A DNA stretch of 48,423 nt from Alphaproteobacteria bacterium (GTDB taxonomy: Bacteria > Pseudomonadota > Alphaproteobacteria > SHVV01), in contig VGEO01000017.1 in NCBI GenBank assembly GCA_016869275.1, positions 1-48,423 of the forward strand. The letters are read 5' to 3'. The first letter of the stretch is position 1; each line of letters starts with the position of its first letter. The translations under genes and the position numbers were made by a program. Shown here one piece after another: positions 34,066 through 42,707 of this stretch. The notes below the pieces were generated by a model. That model was not told the origin of the DNA and ran no database searches. It was given only the letters and a program-made list of their open reading frames with translations.

Positions 34066-35166
34066 ATGACCGAACGCACTCCCACGAACCGCATCATCTC
34101 GGGCGACTCGCACGTGATGGAGCCGCTCGATCTGTGGGCCAAGGCCCTCCATGCACGGTTCGGCGAGGCGACGCCCCGGCTCATGCCTGAGTTCCGTGGA
34201 GTGCCGGGCAAATTCTTCTACATCGGCCGCGAGGTGACGCGGCTGGAGCGGATCGACGACGAAGCGAAAGCGTCGGGCTACGCCGCCGCTGGGTTCGACC
34301 CGGCGGTGCGGGTCGCGTTCCAGGACGCGGCCGGGATCGAGGCCGAGGTGATGTACCCGACCCAAGGCATGGTACTGCTACGCTCGTGCCGCGAGGACGT
34401 GCTCAAGGACGCGGCCCAGGTCTACAACGACTGGCTGCTCGAATTCGCCAGCCACGCGCCCGAACGCTTGATCGCGATCGGCCTCGTGCCGATGCACGAC
34501 GTTGGTTTCGCCGTCGCCGAACTCAAGCGTATCGCCGCGCGCGGCGTCAAAGGCGTTTTGATCAACATGGACATGCCGGCCTGGTACCCGCCCTACCGCG
34601 ACAAGGTCTACGACCCGTTCTGGACCGCGGCCGAGGCGCTCGACATACCGGTCACGCTCCACAGCGCTTCGGGTCAGATTTTTTCGCCGTTCCACTACCA
34701 CGACCGCAAGGACCAGGAGAGTGCGCCCAAGGCGATGCTCGCCGTGTTCGCCGAGGCCGCTAACGTCGTTGCCAACGAGTTCATCTTCGGCGGCATCTTC
34801 GACCGCTTCGAACGCCTGAAGATTGTGCTCTCCGAATTCGAACTCTCGTGGATGCCGCCCTGGATGTGGCGGCTCGACCAGATGCAATCGTCATTCGGGC
34901 ACCGCATGCCGATCCCCACGCTCAAGCGCAAGGCGAGCGAGTACGTGAAGGACCGGCTCTGGCACTGCATGATCGACGACCCGCTGGCGGCGCAGGCCCT
35001 CGAATCGCTCCGGCTCGATCGGATCCTGTGGGGGTCGGATTTTCCGCACGTACGCTCGATCGGGGTCGACGCTAAAAGCGTGGTTGGCGCGCTCCTTCAG
35101 GACCTGACGCCGGCGGCGCGGAGCGGCATCGTCGCCGAGAACACGGCCGCGCTTTACGGGCTTTAG
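34066..35166 (+). CDS. amidohydrolase-2 family protein B (366 aa)
   Basis: A paralogue of amidohydrolase A at 16053, equal in length. It has IISGDSHVMEPLDLW at the N-terminus, VTLHSASGQIFSPFHYHD in the centre, FELSWMPPWMWRLDQMQ, and ILWGSDFPHVRS with the C-terminal metal aspartate. The ATG at 34066 aligns with the start of A; the frame is open a little further upstream. It is transcribed divergently from Rieske alpha 3, with 138 bases between. Hydrolysis or decarboxylation of an aromatic-derived acid is possible; the substrate is unknown. Confidence 0.88.
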   Translation: MTERTPTNRIISGDSHVMEPLDLWAKALHARFGEATPRLMPEFRGVPGKFFYIGREVTRLERIDDEAKASGYAAAGFDPAVRVAFQDAAGIEAEVMYPTQGMVLLRSCREDVLKDAAQVYNDWLLEFASHAPERLIAIGLVPMHDVGFAVAELKRIAARGVKGVLINMDMPAWYPPYRDKVYDPFWTAAEALDIPVTLHSASGQIFSPFHYHDRKDQESAPKAMLAVFAEAANVVANEFIFGGIFDRFERLKIVLSEFELSWMPPWMWRLDQMQSSFGHRMPIPTLKRKASEYVKDRLWHCMIDDPLAAQALESLRLDRILWGSDFPHVRSIGVDAKSVVGALLQDLTPAARSGIVAENTAALYGL

Positions 35167-35289
35167 GCGTCCGCTGTCGAAACGCCGTACACTTTAGCGC
35201 ACGTCTTTCCCATCGCCTCGTCTCAATCCGACAGGCCGGCGTTGTCGATCGCGTCGTCGATAACACGTGGCCTCTTTACCGCCTTTGAA

Positions 35290-36324
35290 CTAGCGGAAGC
35301 GCGGCAGCACTTCGCTCACGAACCGCGCCACCTGGGTCTGCTGGTCGATCGCGCCGAAGCGGCAGACGAAGGCGGTGACGCCGGCTTCCGCAAACGTCTC
35401 GATCCAGCGCGCGACCCGGGCGGGCGTGCCGATCGGGCCCCATTCGTCCAGATCGAGGGTCTTGTTGCGCGTCATCTCCGGGTAGTACTGCGAGATGTAC
35501 TGATCGATCCCGGCGCGGGCTTCCGCCTCGGTCGGCGCGACGTTCATCGTCACCTGATAAGCGATCGCGAGCGCGGCCGGATCGCGCCCGGCGTCCGCCA
35601 TCGCCCGACGTAAGGTTTCGGCCTGGCCGGTGACCTCATCCGGGTGCCGCGCCCGGCAGCAGGTGAGCCAGCCGTCGCCGTAGCGGGCAACCCGGAGCGC
35701 GGCGCGATCGGCGGTGCGTGCCGCCGCATCCTCCTTGAAGCCTCGGAACATGCGCGGGTTCGATACCAACCACATCGGCGGCGGCCGCTGCACCGGCAGC
35801 AGCGGCGCGGGCTCGGTGCCGGAGGCAAAGGCGATGTCGTCGTAGACGAAGTGCTTGCCGGCGAAGGCGACGCGGCCTTCGGTCCACAACGCGCGGAGCA
35901 CGTGGAGCCCCTCCTCGAAGATCGCGGCGCGGTCCTTCACCTCGAGCCCGAGCGCGCGGTACTCGTGCTGGACCGCGGTCTCGATCGCGTTCCCCATGCA
36001 GGCGCCGAGAATCGTGCGGCCGCCCGATATGACGTCGAGGGTCGCCCACTCGAGCGCGAGGTAGAGCGGGTTACGGGTCGCGGTGACGAGGCACGCCGTA
36101 CCGAGTCGCACTTTCTTGGTCCGTTGCGACACCGCGGCCAACAGCGCGAGCGGCTCGTAGCGCGGCTTCGAGAACAGGCTGTCGCCGACCCAGACCGAGT
36201 CGAACCCGGCCTCCTCGGCGACCACCGCCATGTCGAGGAGCTCGGGCACGCCGTAGCCGGGCGCGATCAGCGCCTCACGGTTGTTGAGGTTGAGACCGAA
36301 GTGGAGAGGTTTGGCGCCGGTCAT
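35290..36324 (-). CDS. LLM-class flavin-dependent oxidoreductase (luciferase-like)
   Basis: A 344-residue member of the bacterial luciferase-like superfamily, a TIM barrel using FMN or F420. It starts HFGLNLNNREALIAPGYGVPELLDMAVVAEEAGFDSVWVGDSLF with strand order typical of the family, followed by RLGTACLVTATRNPLYLALEWATLD. Members oxidise alkanesulfonates, nitrilotriacetate, dibenzothiophene and similar compounds, or are reductases. No flavin reductase gene is adjacent. It lies at the right edge of the catabolic region. Confidence 0.88.
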   Translation of the reverse strand: MTGAKPLHFGLNLNNREALIAPGYGVPELLDMAVVAEEAGFDSVWVGDSLFSKPRYEPLALLAAVSQRTKKVRLGTACLVTATRNPLYLALEWATLDVISGGRTILGACMGNAIETAVQHEYRALGLEVKDRAAIFEEGLHVLRALWTEGRVAFAGKHFVYDDIAFASGTEPAPLLPVQRPPPMWLVSNPRMFRGFKEDAAARTADRAALRVARYGDGWLTCCRARHPDEVTGQAETLRRAMADAGRDPAALAIAYQVTMNVAPTEAEARAGIDQYISQYYPEMTRNKTLDLDEWGPIGTPARVARWIETFAEAGVTAFVCRFGAIDQQTQVARFVSEVLPRFR

Positions 36325-36679
36325 CCCGATCCCCCGTTCCGCCCGAGCTTAGCGCAACGCCGACCGTGGTTGCGCCCGCAATCGGCGCCTCGGCGTCATG
36401 ACGTACTCAGCGCATCAGCGAGGGCAGCGCGAGCGCGATTGCCGGCACGAAAACAAGTAGTGCCAGGCGGACGATGTCGACCGCGATGAACGGCGCGAGC
36501 CCGCGGAAATGGTCGCGATCGTCACCTCGGGCACGATCGCGATCGCGACGGCGGTGGCGATCACGGTCGATGCCGCCAGGCGTCGCGCATGCGGGTGATC
36601 GTCGACGATGGGGTTGGTTCGCCATCAGGACGCGAACGGCGCCGGCTCGAAACGAAAAACCCGCCCGAATCGAGCCTGG
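36325..36679. other. intergenic region with a gene remnant
   Basis: These 355 bases lie between the LLM oxidoreductase and the IalB-like gene. On the minus strand, 36407-36513 encodes the C-terminal end of a TRAP large permease (see that entry). The rest has no recognisable gene, and no clear promoter or terminator was found. Confidence 0.5.
36407..36513 (-). pseudogene. remnant of a TRAP transporter large permease (DctM) 3' end
   Basis: The minus strand reads FRGLAPFIAVDIVRLALLVF and then PAIALALPSLMR before a stop. DctM proteins end in this manner (an R-G-x-x-P-F-x-x-A-D-x-x-R-L motif, then a last membrane helix ending in L-P). Upstream in the same frame the sequence becomes arginine- and aspartate-rich and loses all similarity. 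Only about the last 34 codons remain. No other TRAP genes are next to it; the TRAP genes in the tRNA-Glu element are of a different, fused type. Confidence 0.55.
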
Positions 36680-37234
36680 TCAGTCGCGGCCGTGTTGGAC
36701 CTGCATCGCACGCAGGATCCGGACACCCTCGGTGAAACCGTCGAGCTCGATCTCCTCGGCAAACGCCTCGCGGCCGTGATCGGTGAAGCGGATCACCGCC
36801 GACTTGGCGCCGGCCAATGCCGCGACCAGGGCGGCGCCGCCGGCGCCCTTGATCGTGCAGGGGCGACGGCAGTCGGCGAGCGAGAAGCGTTGGCGACCGC
36901 GATCGATTTCAATCGCACCAGTGCGGCCGAAGCTCGTCTGCCGCTCGTACTCGATTTCGAAAAAAGGCGTGCCGTCCTTTTCGAGATAGACGTAATAAAG
37001 CTGGGCGCGGAAGTCGGGGCGGTCCTTGTAAACGAGCGTATTGTCGAGGTTGCAGCGGACGCGGCCGGTGGCGCCGAGGTCGATGCAGCGCGCGTCCCAG
37101 CGGCCCGACGCCTCGAACGCGACCAACTGGTTCTTCTGTTTGTCCTGGGCCGGAGCTTCCGACGGCAAGCCGGCCGCGCCGAGCGTCGCGGCGGCGACCG
37201 CAATCGAGATTCGGACGAGCGGTGCTAATCTCAT
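36680..37234 (-). CDS. IalB-like (invasion-associated locus B) exported protein
   Basis: A 184-residue protein with a signal peptide (MRLAPLVRISIAVAAATLGA, cut near APAQ). The body resembles the alphaproteobacterial IalB family: WDARCIDLG..RVRCNLDN, an EIEYERQ strand, and the LADCRRPCTIKG pair of cysteines, then a VIRFTDHGREAF stretch. The family is common in non-pathogens and its role is poorly known. The ATG at 37234 is supported by AAAGGAAA nine bases upstream. It is divergent from the creatinase-like gene. Confidence 0.75.
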   Translation of the reverse strand: MRLAPLVRISIAVAAATLGAAGLPSEAPAQDKQKNQLVAFEASGRWDARCIDLGATGRVRCNLDNTLVYKDRPDFRAQLYYVYLEKDGTPFFEIEYERQTSFGRTGAIEIDRGRQRFSLADCRRPCTIKGAGGAALVAALAGAKSAVIRFTDHGREAFAEEIELDGFTEGVRILRAMQVQHGRD

Positions 37235-37287
37235 GGCGGCGTTTCCTTTCGTCAACATTGACCCACCGCTAACACGCAGGTGCCGCG

Positions 37288-38439
37288 ATGGCGCTTCACT
37301 TCTCCGTGGACGAGTTCGCGGCACGCCGCGCCCGCACGATCGCCGAGCTCGAACGCCGCGGCCTCGACGGATTGCTGATGTTCCGGCAGGAGAGCATGTT
37401 CTACCTGACCGGCTACGACAGCTTCGGGTACGTCTTCTTCCAATGCCTCTATCTCGGAGCCGACGGCCGCTTGATGCTGCTGACGCGCGCGCCCGACCGC
37501 CTGCAGGCCGAGCACACCTCGGTGATCGAGGACATTCGCATCTGGGTCGATGCGCCCGACGCCAATCCGGCGCTCGACCTCAAGGCGTTTCTTCGATCGG
37601 CGGGGAAAGCGGGGAAGCGTCTCGGGGTCGAGTACGACGCCTACGGCCTCACCGCCGCCAACGGCCGCAAACTTGACGCGGCGTTGGCCGGCTTCGCCGA
37701 TCTCGTCGATGCATCCGACATCGTCACGCGGCTGCGCGCGGTCAAGAGCGCGGCCGAGCTCGCCTACGTGCGGCGTGCCGGCGCGCTCGCCGACGACGCG
37801 CTCGATGCGGCACTCGCGGTGATCGGGCCGGGCGCCTGGGAAGGCGACATCCTGGCGGCCATGCAAGGCGCGATCTTCAAGGGCGGCGGCGATTACCCGA
37901 GCAACGAGTTCATCATCGGTTCGGGGCGCGACGGCCTGTTGTGCCGCTTTTTCAGCGGCCGCCGCCATCTCGATCCAGTCGACCAGATCACGCTCGAATG
38001 GGCCGGGGTCTACCGCCACTACCACGCCGCGATGATGCGGACGATTCCGGTCGGTCGCGCCCATCCGCGGCACCGCGACCTGCACCAGGTTTGCGTCGAG
38101 GCGATGGCGGCGTGTCTCGCGGCGCTGAAGCCGGGCGAGCCGGTCGGCGCGGTGTTCGACGCCTACGCCGCGACCTGCGCGCGGCACGGGGTCGAGAAAT
38201 ACCGCCTCAACGCGACCGGCTACAGCCTCGGCACCACGTTCGCGCCGAACTGGATGGATTGGCCGATGTTCTACCGCGGCAACCCGGTGGCGGCCGAACC
38301 CGGCATGGTGTTCTTCCTCCACATGATCCTGATGGATGCCGACCGCGGCTTGGCGATGTGCCCGGGCTATACCGTCATCGTCGGCGCGCGCGAACACGAG
38401 CGCCTGTCGCGCCATCCGCTCGATCTGATCGTGACGTGA
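37288..38439 (+). CDS. M24-family (creatinase/ectoine-hydrolase-like) protein
   Basis: A 383-residue pita-bread-fold protein with the creatinase N-terminal domain (about 1-150) and the M24 domain (150-383). The M24 metal ligands are largely missing. The first aspartate position reads E237 in LEWAGVYRHYHAAMMRT, and the second aspartate is absent there. The usual histidine is a tyrosine in ATGYSLGTTFAPNW, and the first glutamate of the PGM..E motif is a histidine in PGMVFFLHMILM. This pattern matches metal-independent creatinase-type C-N hydrolases rather than Xaa-Pro aminopeptidase. Substrate unknown. The start has no strong ribosome-binding site. Confidence 0.85.
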   Translation: MALHFSVDEFAARRARTIAELERRGLDGLLMFRQESMFYLTGYDSFGYVFFQCLYLGADGRLMLLTRAPDRLQAEHTSVIEDIRIWVDAPDANPALDLKAFLRSAGKAGKRLGVEYDAYGLTAANGRKLDAALAGFADLVDASDIVTRLRAVKSAAELAYVRRAGALADDALDAALAVIGPGAWEGDILAAMQGAIFKGGGDYPSNEFIIGSGRDGLLCRFFSGRRHLDPVDQITLEWAGVYRHYHAAMMRTIPVGRAHPRHRDLHQVCVEAMAACLAALKPGEPVGAVFDAYAATCARHGVEKYRLNATGYSLGTTFAPNWMDWPMFYRGNPVAAEPGMVFFLHMILMDADRGLAMCPGYTVIVGAREHERLSRHPLDLIVT

Positions 38440-38452
38440 AAGGCGCGCCGCG

Positions 38453-38899
38453 CTAGCGCGCGGGCGGCGGCGTAGCGGCCGGCGCCGCCCGCGGTTTCAA
38501 GCCGCGCTCCGGCACGAACGAGTCGAAGGGGACGTTCAGGTGAATCTTGCCGAGGCCGATCTGCCAGCGCGCTTTGACCGGCTGGTAGTCGCCCGACAGA
38601 CCGAGTTCGAGTTCGCCGCCCAGCCAATTGCGGGTCGAACGGAGCGAGAGGTTGAGGGGAGATGCACTCTCCAGCGCGTCGCTGCCGGCGGCGCCAAGCC
38701 CGGCGGCGTCTTCGATGTCACCGAAATCGGGCGTGAGTTTGAGCGACCCCAACCGCAGCGCCGGCGTCGGTGCCCTTACCGGGGCGGTCTCGGCGCCGTC
38801 ATTCCAACCGTGCTGAAAAAGCGACTGAGCCTCCGCGCTGCCGATGCTTACCCCCAGTACCAGCGCGGCGATCGCGACCGACTTCCCCATTGACGCCAT
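38453..38899 (-). CDS. small exported protein of unknown function
   Basis: A 148-residue protein not recognised as any family. It has a clear signal peptide (MASMGKSVAIAALVLGVSIG, cut after AEA). The mature part has a beta-rich centre (LNLSLRSTRNWLGGELELGLSG, then ARWQIGLGKIHLNV) and a Pro/Ala/Arg-rich tail. The ATG at 38899 is supported by AAGGAGGGATCT. It is convergent with the creatinase-like gene, 13 bases from its stop. Confidence 0.75.
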   Translation of the reverse strand: MASMGKSVAIAALVLGVSIGSAEAQSLFQHGWNDGAETAPVRAPTPALRLGSLKLTPDFGDIEDAAGLGAAGSDALESASPLNLSLRSTRNWLGGELELGLSGDYQPVKARWQIGLGKIHLNVPFDSFVPERGLKPRAAPAATPPPAR

Positions 38900-39051
38900 A
38901 GATCCCTCCTTCTTGGCGTTCGGGTGGCGGGCGAGTTGCGTACTCGCTCTCGAATGGTTAATCGGCGTTAAGCATAACCGATTGGCGCCGGCGAAACGAC
39001 TAGGAGAATCGCTAGTATTGGGAACGGGTTAAGGGCGGGCGCGGCAACCCG

Positions 39052-40061
39052 CTAGGCGGGCGGCAGCTTGAAGAGCGCGCGGGCGTTGCCTTCGTAAAGC
39101 CGGGTGCGGTCGGCGACGGTCAACCCGAACGTCTCGATCGCGGCGATGGTTTCGCGAACGAACATCGCCCCGCCCCGGGGTCGAACGAGCAGTCGGTCGC
39201 GAATAGACAGCATTCGATGCCGAAGAAATCGAGGCCGCAGCAAATTGCTCCTTTGGCGCCGTTGACAGCGGTGTCGGCGTAGAACATGCGGAAATATTCG
39301 AGCGGGCGGCGCTCGAGCGCACACCGCAACGGGCCCAAGTCCTCGGCTGGGGTGCAAGTGCCGAGTTCGTCCATGCCCGGACCGACCAGGCCTTCGAAAA
39401 ACGGCGTCATGCCGCCCATGTGGTGGGTGACGATCTTGATCGCCGGCCGCCGATCGAACAGGCCTGAAAGGACCAGCCGCGTCATCGCCGCGCTGGTCTC
39501 TCAAGGCCAGCCGCACGTGAACCAGATCTCGTACTTCGACCTCGCTTCGCTCGCGTAGTCGGCGTGGCTCGGCCCGCGCTCGGGGTAGATCAGGACCGGC
39601 AGGTCGAAGGCCACCATGCGTTCGAACAGCAGGAAATACTCGGGCCGGTCGAGCGGGCGGCTGGCGACGTTCGAGAATATCTGTACGCCGCGCGCGCCGA
39701 GTTCCGCCACCGCCCGATCGAGATCGATCCACGCCGCATCGGGGTTGTCGAGCGGCAGTACGGCGACGAAGGCCGTAAAGCGGTCGGGATGGCGGGCGCA
39801 AATGTCCGCCATGCCGTCATTGGCGATGCGCGCGAGTTAAGGCGTGCGGTCGGGGCCGGCGAGCGCTTCGAGCGGTGGGCCCGACATCGCCAACACCTGC
39901 CGGTAGCCTGGGAAGCGATCCATCAGCCGCAGCCGCGCCTCGACGTCGTGGAGGACGTTGAAGCTCATCATGCGCGCGACGACGCGGGGGTCGGGCAGGA
40001 GCTTTTCGAGTGCCGCGACGAAGGCGCGCGGGAAAATGTGATTGAAGGCGTCGATCGGCAT
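39052..40061 (-). pseudogene. amidohydrolase-2 family gene, two nonsense codons and a frameshift
   Basis: Read on the minus strand from ATG 40061, one frame gives an ACMSD-like amidohydrolase (MPIDAFNHIFPRAFVAALEK at the start). It is broken by TAA at 39837-39839 and TGA at 39501-39503 (within CGWP-stop-ETSAAM, where an aromatic residue is expected). A one-base shift in the GC homopolymer run at about 39167-39180 follows, after which the other frame gives GGAMFVRETIAAIETFGLT and ends ARALFKLPPA. Family similarity is continuous across all three lesions, so the gene decayed recently. Two different stop codons plus a shift argue against recoding. Confidence 0.85.
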
Positions 40062-40121
40062 GGCCGGACGACAGCTTAAGCGGCCGCGCCCGCGGCCACA
40101 ATTCGAGCGCGTCGGCCCTTG

Positions 40122-40460
40122 TTAAAGCACGGCGTCCCCGGTCTCGCCGGTGCGGATGCGGAGCGCCTGCACGGCGTCGAGCACGAATACCTTGCCATCG
40201 CCGATCTTGCCGGTCGCGGCATGCTCGCGAATGGTCTCGACCACGCGCTCGGCCAAGTCGTCGGCCGCGGCGATCTCGAGCTTCACCTTGGGGACGAAGC
40301 TCACCTGGTACTCAGCGCCGCGGTAAATCTCGCTTTGCCCTTTCTGGCGGCCGAAGCCTTTGACCTCGGTGACGGTCATGCCCTGGACGCCGACTTTGGT
40401 GAGCGCCTCGCGCACCTCGTCGAGCTTGAACGGCTTGATCACGGCGATGATGTATTTCAT
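40122..40460 (-). CDS. glnK: nitrogen regulatory protein P-II (GlnK/GlnB)
   Basis: A 112-residue PII signal protein. It begins [20 protein letters not shown] and has the T-loop with uridylylation tyrosine Y51 ([13 protein letters not shown]). The B- and C-loop sequences [24 protein letters not shown] complete it. PII proteins bind ATP, ADP and 2-oxoglutarate and gate the ammonium channel. Seven bases separate it from the upstream amtB, so the pair is one operon; the amtB linkage favours the name glnK over glnB. Confidence 0.95.
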   Translation of the reverse strand: MKYIIAVIKPFKLDEVREALTKVGVQGMTVTEVKGFGRQKGQSEIYRGAEYQVSFVPKVKLEIAAADDLAERVVETIREHAATGKIGDGKVFVLDAVQALRIRTGETGDAVL

Positions 40461-40467
40461 GGCGCCC

Positions 40468-41778
40468 TCACAAGGTGTAGCTGCGTTCGCCGTGCTGGGT
40501 GAGATCGAGCCCCTCGGTCTCTTCTTCCGGCGCGACCCGCAAGCCGACCAGCGCGCGCGCCGCGACGACGATCGCAGCGGTGGCGATCGCCGACCACGCG
40601 ACGACGATGAGTGCGCCCGCCGCCTGGATGCCGAGCTGCGCGCCGACCGACATCTTGAGCCCGAGTCCGCCGAGCGCGGCGTCGCCGAACGGTGCCGCCA
40701 TGAGAATGCCGAGGATGCCGCCGACGCCGTGGACCGCGAACACGTCGAGCGAATCGTCGATCTTCAGCCGCGTCTTGATGATTCCGACAGCCACGTAGCA
40801 GACGCCGCCGCCGGCGAGCCCGATCGCGAGTCCGCCGATCGGACCGATGAAGCCCGAGGCCGGCGTCACCGTCGCCAGCCCGGCGACCATGCCGGTCACG
40901 ATGCCGACCAGCGACGGCTTGCCGAATTTGAGCCACTCGATCGCGACCCACACCAGCGACGCCGTCGCCGCCGACAGGTGCGTCACCAGCATCGCCATGC
41001 CGGCGCTGCCGTTGGCGGCGAGCGCGCTGCCGGCATTGAAGCCGAACCAGCCGACCCACAGCATCGCCGCCCCCATCATGGTGAGGCTGGGATTGTGCGG
41101 CGGCGTCAACTCACGCGGAAAGCCGCGCCGCGGCCCGAGCATCGTCGCGAAAACCAGCGCCGAGGTGCCGGCGGTCGCGTGCACGACCAAGCCGCCGGCG
41201 AAGTCGAGCGCCCCCCATTGCTGAAGAAAACCGCCGCCCCACACCCAATGCGCGACCGGCGCGTAGACCACCAGCAACCAGAGCCCGCTGAACAGCAGGA
41301 CGTGAGCGAAGCGAATTCGCTCGACATAGGCGCCGGCGATCAGCGCCGGCGTGATGATGGCGAACGTCATCTGGAACATGAAGTAGACCGACTCGGGGAT
41401 ATCGCCGGTCAAGTCGTCGACCCCGACGCCGAGCAGGAAGGCTTTGCCGAGTCCGCCGATCCAGTCGTGGGCGCTGCCGCCGTCGGCGAAGGCGAGGCTG
41501 TAGCCGGCGACCAGCCACAGCACCGAGGCGAGGCAGGCGATCGCAAAGCAATGCATCAGCACCGAGAGCACGTTCGCGGCGCGGACCAGCCCGCCGTAAA
41601 ACAGTGCGAGCCCCGGCAGCGTCATGAGCAGGACGAGCGCGGTCGAGGTCAGGATCCACGCCGCATTGCCGGCCGAGAGTTTGGCGGCGACGTCGGCGCT
41701 TTGCGCGTACGCGACGTCGGGCAGCAAAGCGGCCGCGAAGAGGAGCGGCGCCGCCTGCAGGCGAAACAGGGAGAGCAT
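40468..41778 (-). CDS. amtB: ammonium transporter
   Basis: A 436-residue Amt/Rh channel with a signal-like N-terminus ([15 protein letters not shown]) and eleven membrane segments. Landmarks are [22 protein letters not shown], the first pore histidine in [34 protein letters not shown], and the second pore histidine in [16 protein letters not shown]. The C-terminal tail that meets GlnK is present. It lies directly upstream of glnK. Nitrogen-limitation control is expected, but no sigma-54 site was found upstream. Confidence 0.95.
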   Translation of the reverse strand: MLSLFRLQAAPLLFAAALLPDVAYAQSADVAAKLSAGNAAWILTSTALVLLMTLPGLALFYGGLVRAANVLSVLMHCFAIACLASVLWLVAGYSLAFADGGSAHDWIGGLGKAFLLGVGVDDLTGDIPESVYFMFQMTFAIITPALIAGAYVERIRFAHVLLFSGLWLLVVYAPVAHWVWGGGFLQQWGALDFAGGLVVHATAGTSALVFATMLGPRRGFPRELTPPHNPSLTMMGAAMLWVGWFGFNAGSALAANGSAGMAMLVTHLSAATASLVWVAIEWLKFGKPSLVGIVTGMVAGLATVTPASGFIGPIGGLAIGLAGGGVCYVAVGIIKTRLKIDDSLDVFAVHGVGGILGILMAAPFGDAALGGLGLKMSVGAQLGIQAAGALIVVAWSAIATAAIVVAARALVGLRVAPEEETEGLDLTQHGERSYTL

Positions 41779-41865
41779 CGTCGTGATTCCGTTAGCGGTT
41801 GACAGGGCGGCCGAGTACTCGACTCCCTATCGCATACGCCGTGCCGCCGGCGCTCCCCCCCTAAC

Positions 41866-41889
41866 CCATTGAAAATAATAAAATAATGG
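41866..41889 (-). promoter_or_regulatory. AT-rich block upstream of amtB
   Basis: In strongly GC-rich surroundings, about 14 successive bases here are A or T, flanked by inverted CCATT and AATGG. It is 88-111 bases before the amtB start. It may be a promoter, an UP-like element or a binding site for a bending protein; which one cannot be told. Confidence 0.3.
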
Positions 41890-41968
41890 AAGTCGACCGA
41901 AGCGACGCGGTGCGCAACTCCTAGGCACCTGCCCACGAACCGGGCACGCCGACCGGGCTGGATCGGCG

Positions 41969-41997
41969 TTGGACTCCGCCGGGCGCGGCAGTATAGT
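41969..41997 (+). promoter_or_regulatory. candidate promoter for the exported protein at 42161
   Basis: TTGGAC at 41969-41974 and TATAGT at 41992-41997 are separated by 17 bases. The -10 matches the consensus well; the -35 matches only in TTG. The transcript would have a leader of about 155 bases. Confidence 0.35.
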
Positions 41998-42160
41998 CCC
42001 GCGCCAAGAAGCGCTCCCCAACCCTGTTCCGGGCCGCGGTCCACTACGGCGTCATCGCCACCATCGTCGCTCAGGCGACGTCGCGGTAGCGCCCGCCTCT
42101 GTCGTCACGGCATCGGAGCGAGAAAAACGAGAGCGCGCCAACAAGGCTTGTTTTCGCGCC

Positions 42161-42649
42161 ATGCGAACTGCGTCAGCCGCGCTTGCGATCGCGCTCCTTT
42201 GGCTCGCCCACGGATCGTTGGCGGCGCGCGCCGAGGTATCGAACTTGACCGGCATCGGCGCAATCTTGCCGGTGGTCGAGACCCTGAGCGAAGAAGCCGA
42301 GTATTGCGGCCTCAGCGTCAACGGGATCAACGGCACGATCGAAGGCGCGCTCGGCGCGAGCCGGCTGCGTATCGCCGACGCCGGGGTCTTCTTGTACGTG
42401 AACGTGCTCACCGCCTATACCGCGACCGTCGACTATTGCATTTCGTCGATCAACGTCGAGCTGGTAGTGCCGCAAACCGTGCGCCTCAACGCCACCCACC
42501 GCCGCGTCCTCGCCAACCTGACGCTCTGGGAGATCGGCGGCGTGTTCGGCTCGGCGCGCGAGCAGCACCGCGAACAGGTGCTCGGGATGGTCCAGAACTA
42601 CGCGCGCCAATTCGTCGCGGCCTGGACCAAAGCGCAGAACGGGCGTTGA
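42161..42649 (+). CDS. exported protein of unknown function
   Basis: A 162-residue protein not recognised as a known family. It has a signal peptide (MRTASAALAIALLWLAHGSL, cut after ARA). The mature part shows a two-cysteine pattern (EYCGLS and DYCISS), repeated short strands, and a helical C-terminus (REQHREQVLGMVQNYARQFV). The ATG at 42161 is chosen because the signal peptide begins there; the frame is open further upstream but reads as charged, non-protein-like sequence. Confidence 0.7.
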   Translation: MRTASAALAIALLWLAHGSLAARAEVSNLTGIGAILPVVETLSEEAEYCGLSVNGINGTIEGALGASRLRIADAGVFLYVNVLTAYTATVDYCISSINVELVVPQTVRLNATHRRVLANLTLWEIGGVFGSAREQHREQVLGMVQNYARQFVAAWTKAQNGR

Positions 42650-42707
42650 TCGGGGTCACGCCCCACGAGCGAGGCTTCGTAACTTGGGCTCGTTTCGCGG
42701 AGGGAAG

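Larger units (their letters stand above)
41779..42160. other. intergenic region between amtB and an exported-protein gene
   Basis: This 382-base region holds an AT-rich block at 41866-41889 on the amtB side. A candidate promoter at 41969-41997 faces the gene at 42161. The remainder encodes nothing recognisable; one frame ending at a TAG near 42090 lacks a start codon. Confidence 0.5.

Noticed and set aside
39052..40061. Stop-codon read-through or recoding in the amidohydrolase
   Set aside because: Both a TAA and a TGA occur, plus a frameshift in a G/C run, with no recoding signal seen; ordinary decay explains it better.
40360..41802. Plus-strand open frame of 480 codons opposite amtB
   Set aside because: amtB and glnK are unmistakable on the minus strand; the plus-strand product is a charged, repetitive shadow.
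41890..41970. Sigma-54 promoter for amtB-glnK
   Set aside because: The best candidate (GGTGCC..TTGC on the minus strand) has 12 rather than 10 bases between the GG and GC pairs and lacks the TGGCAC box.
42000..42090. Short peptide gene reading KKRSPTLFRAAVHYGVIA upstream of the exported protein
   Set aside because: No ATG, GTG or TTG start exists in the frame after the preceding stop, and no family was recognised.
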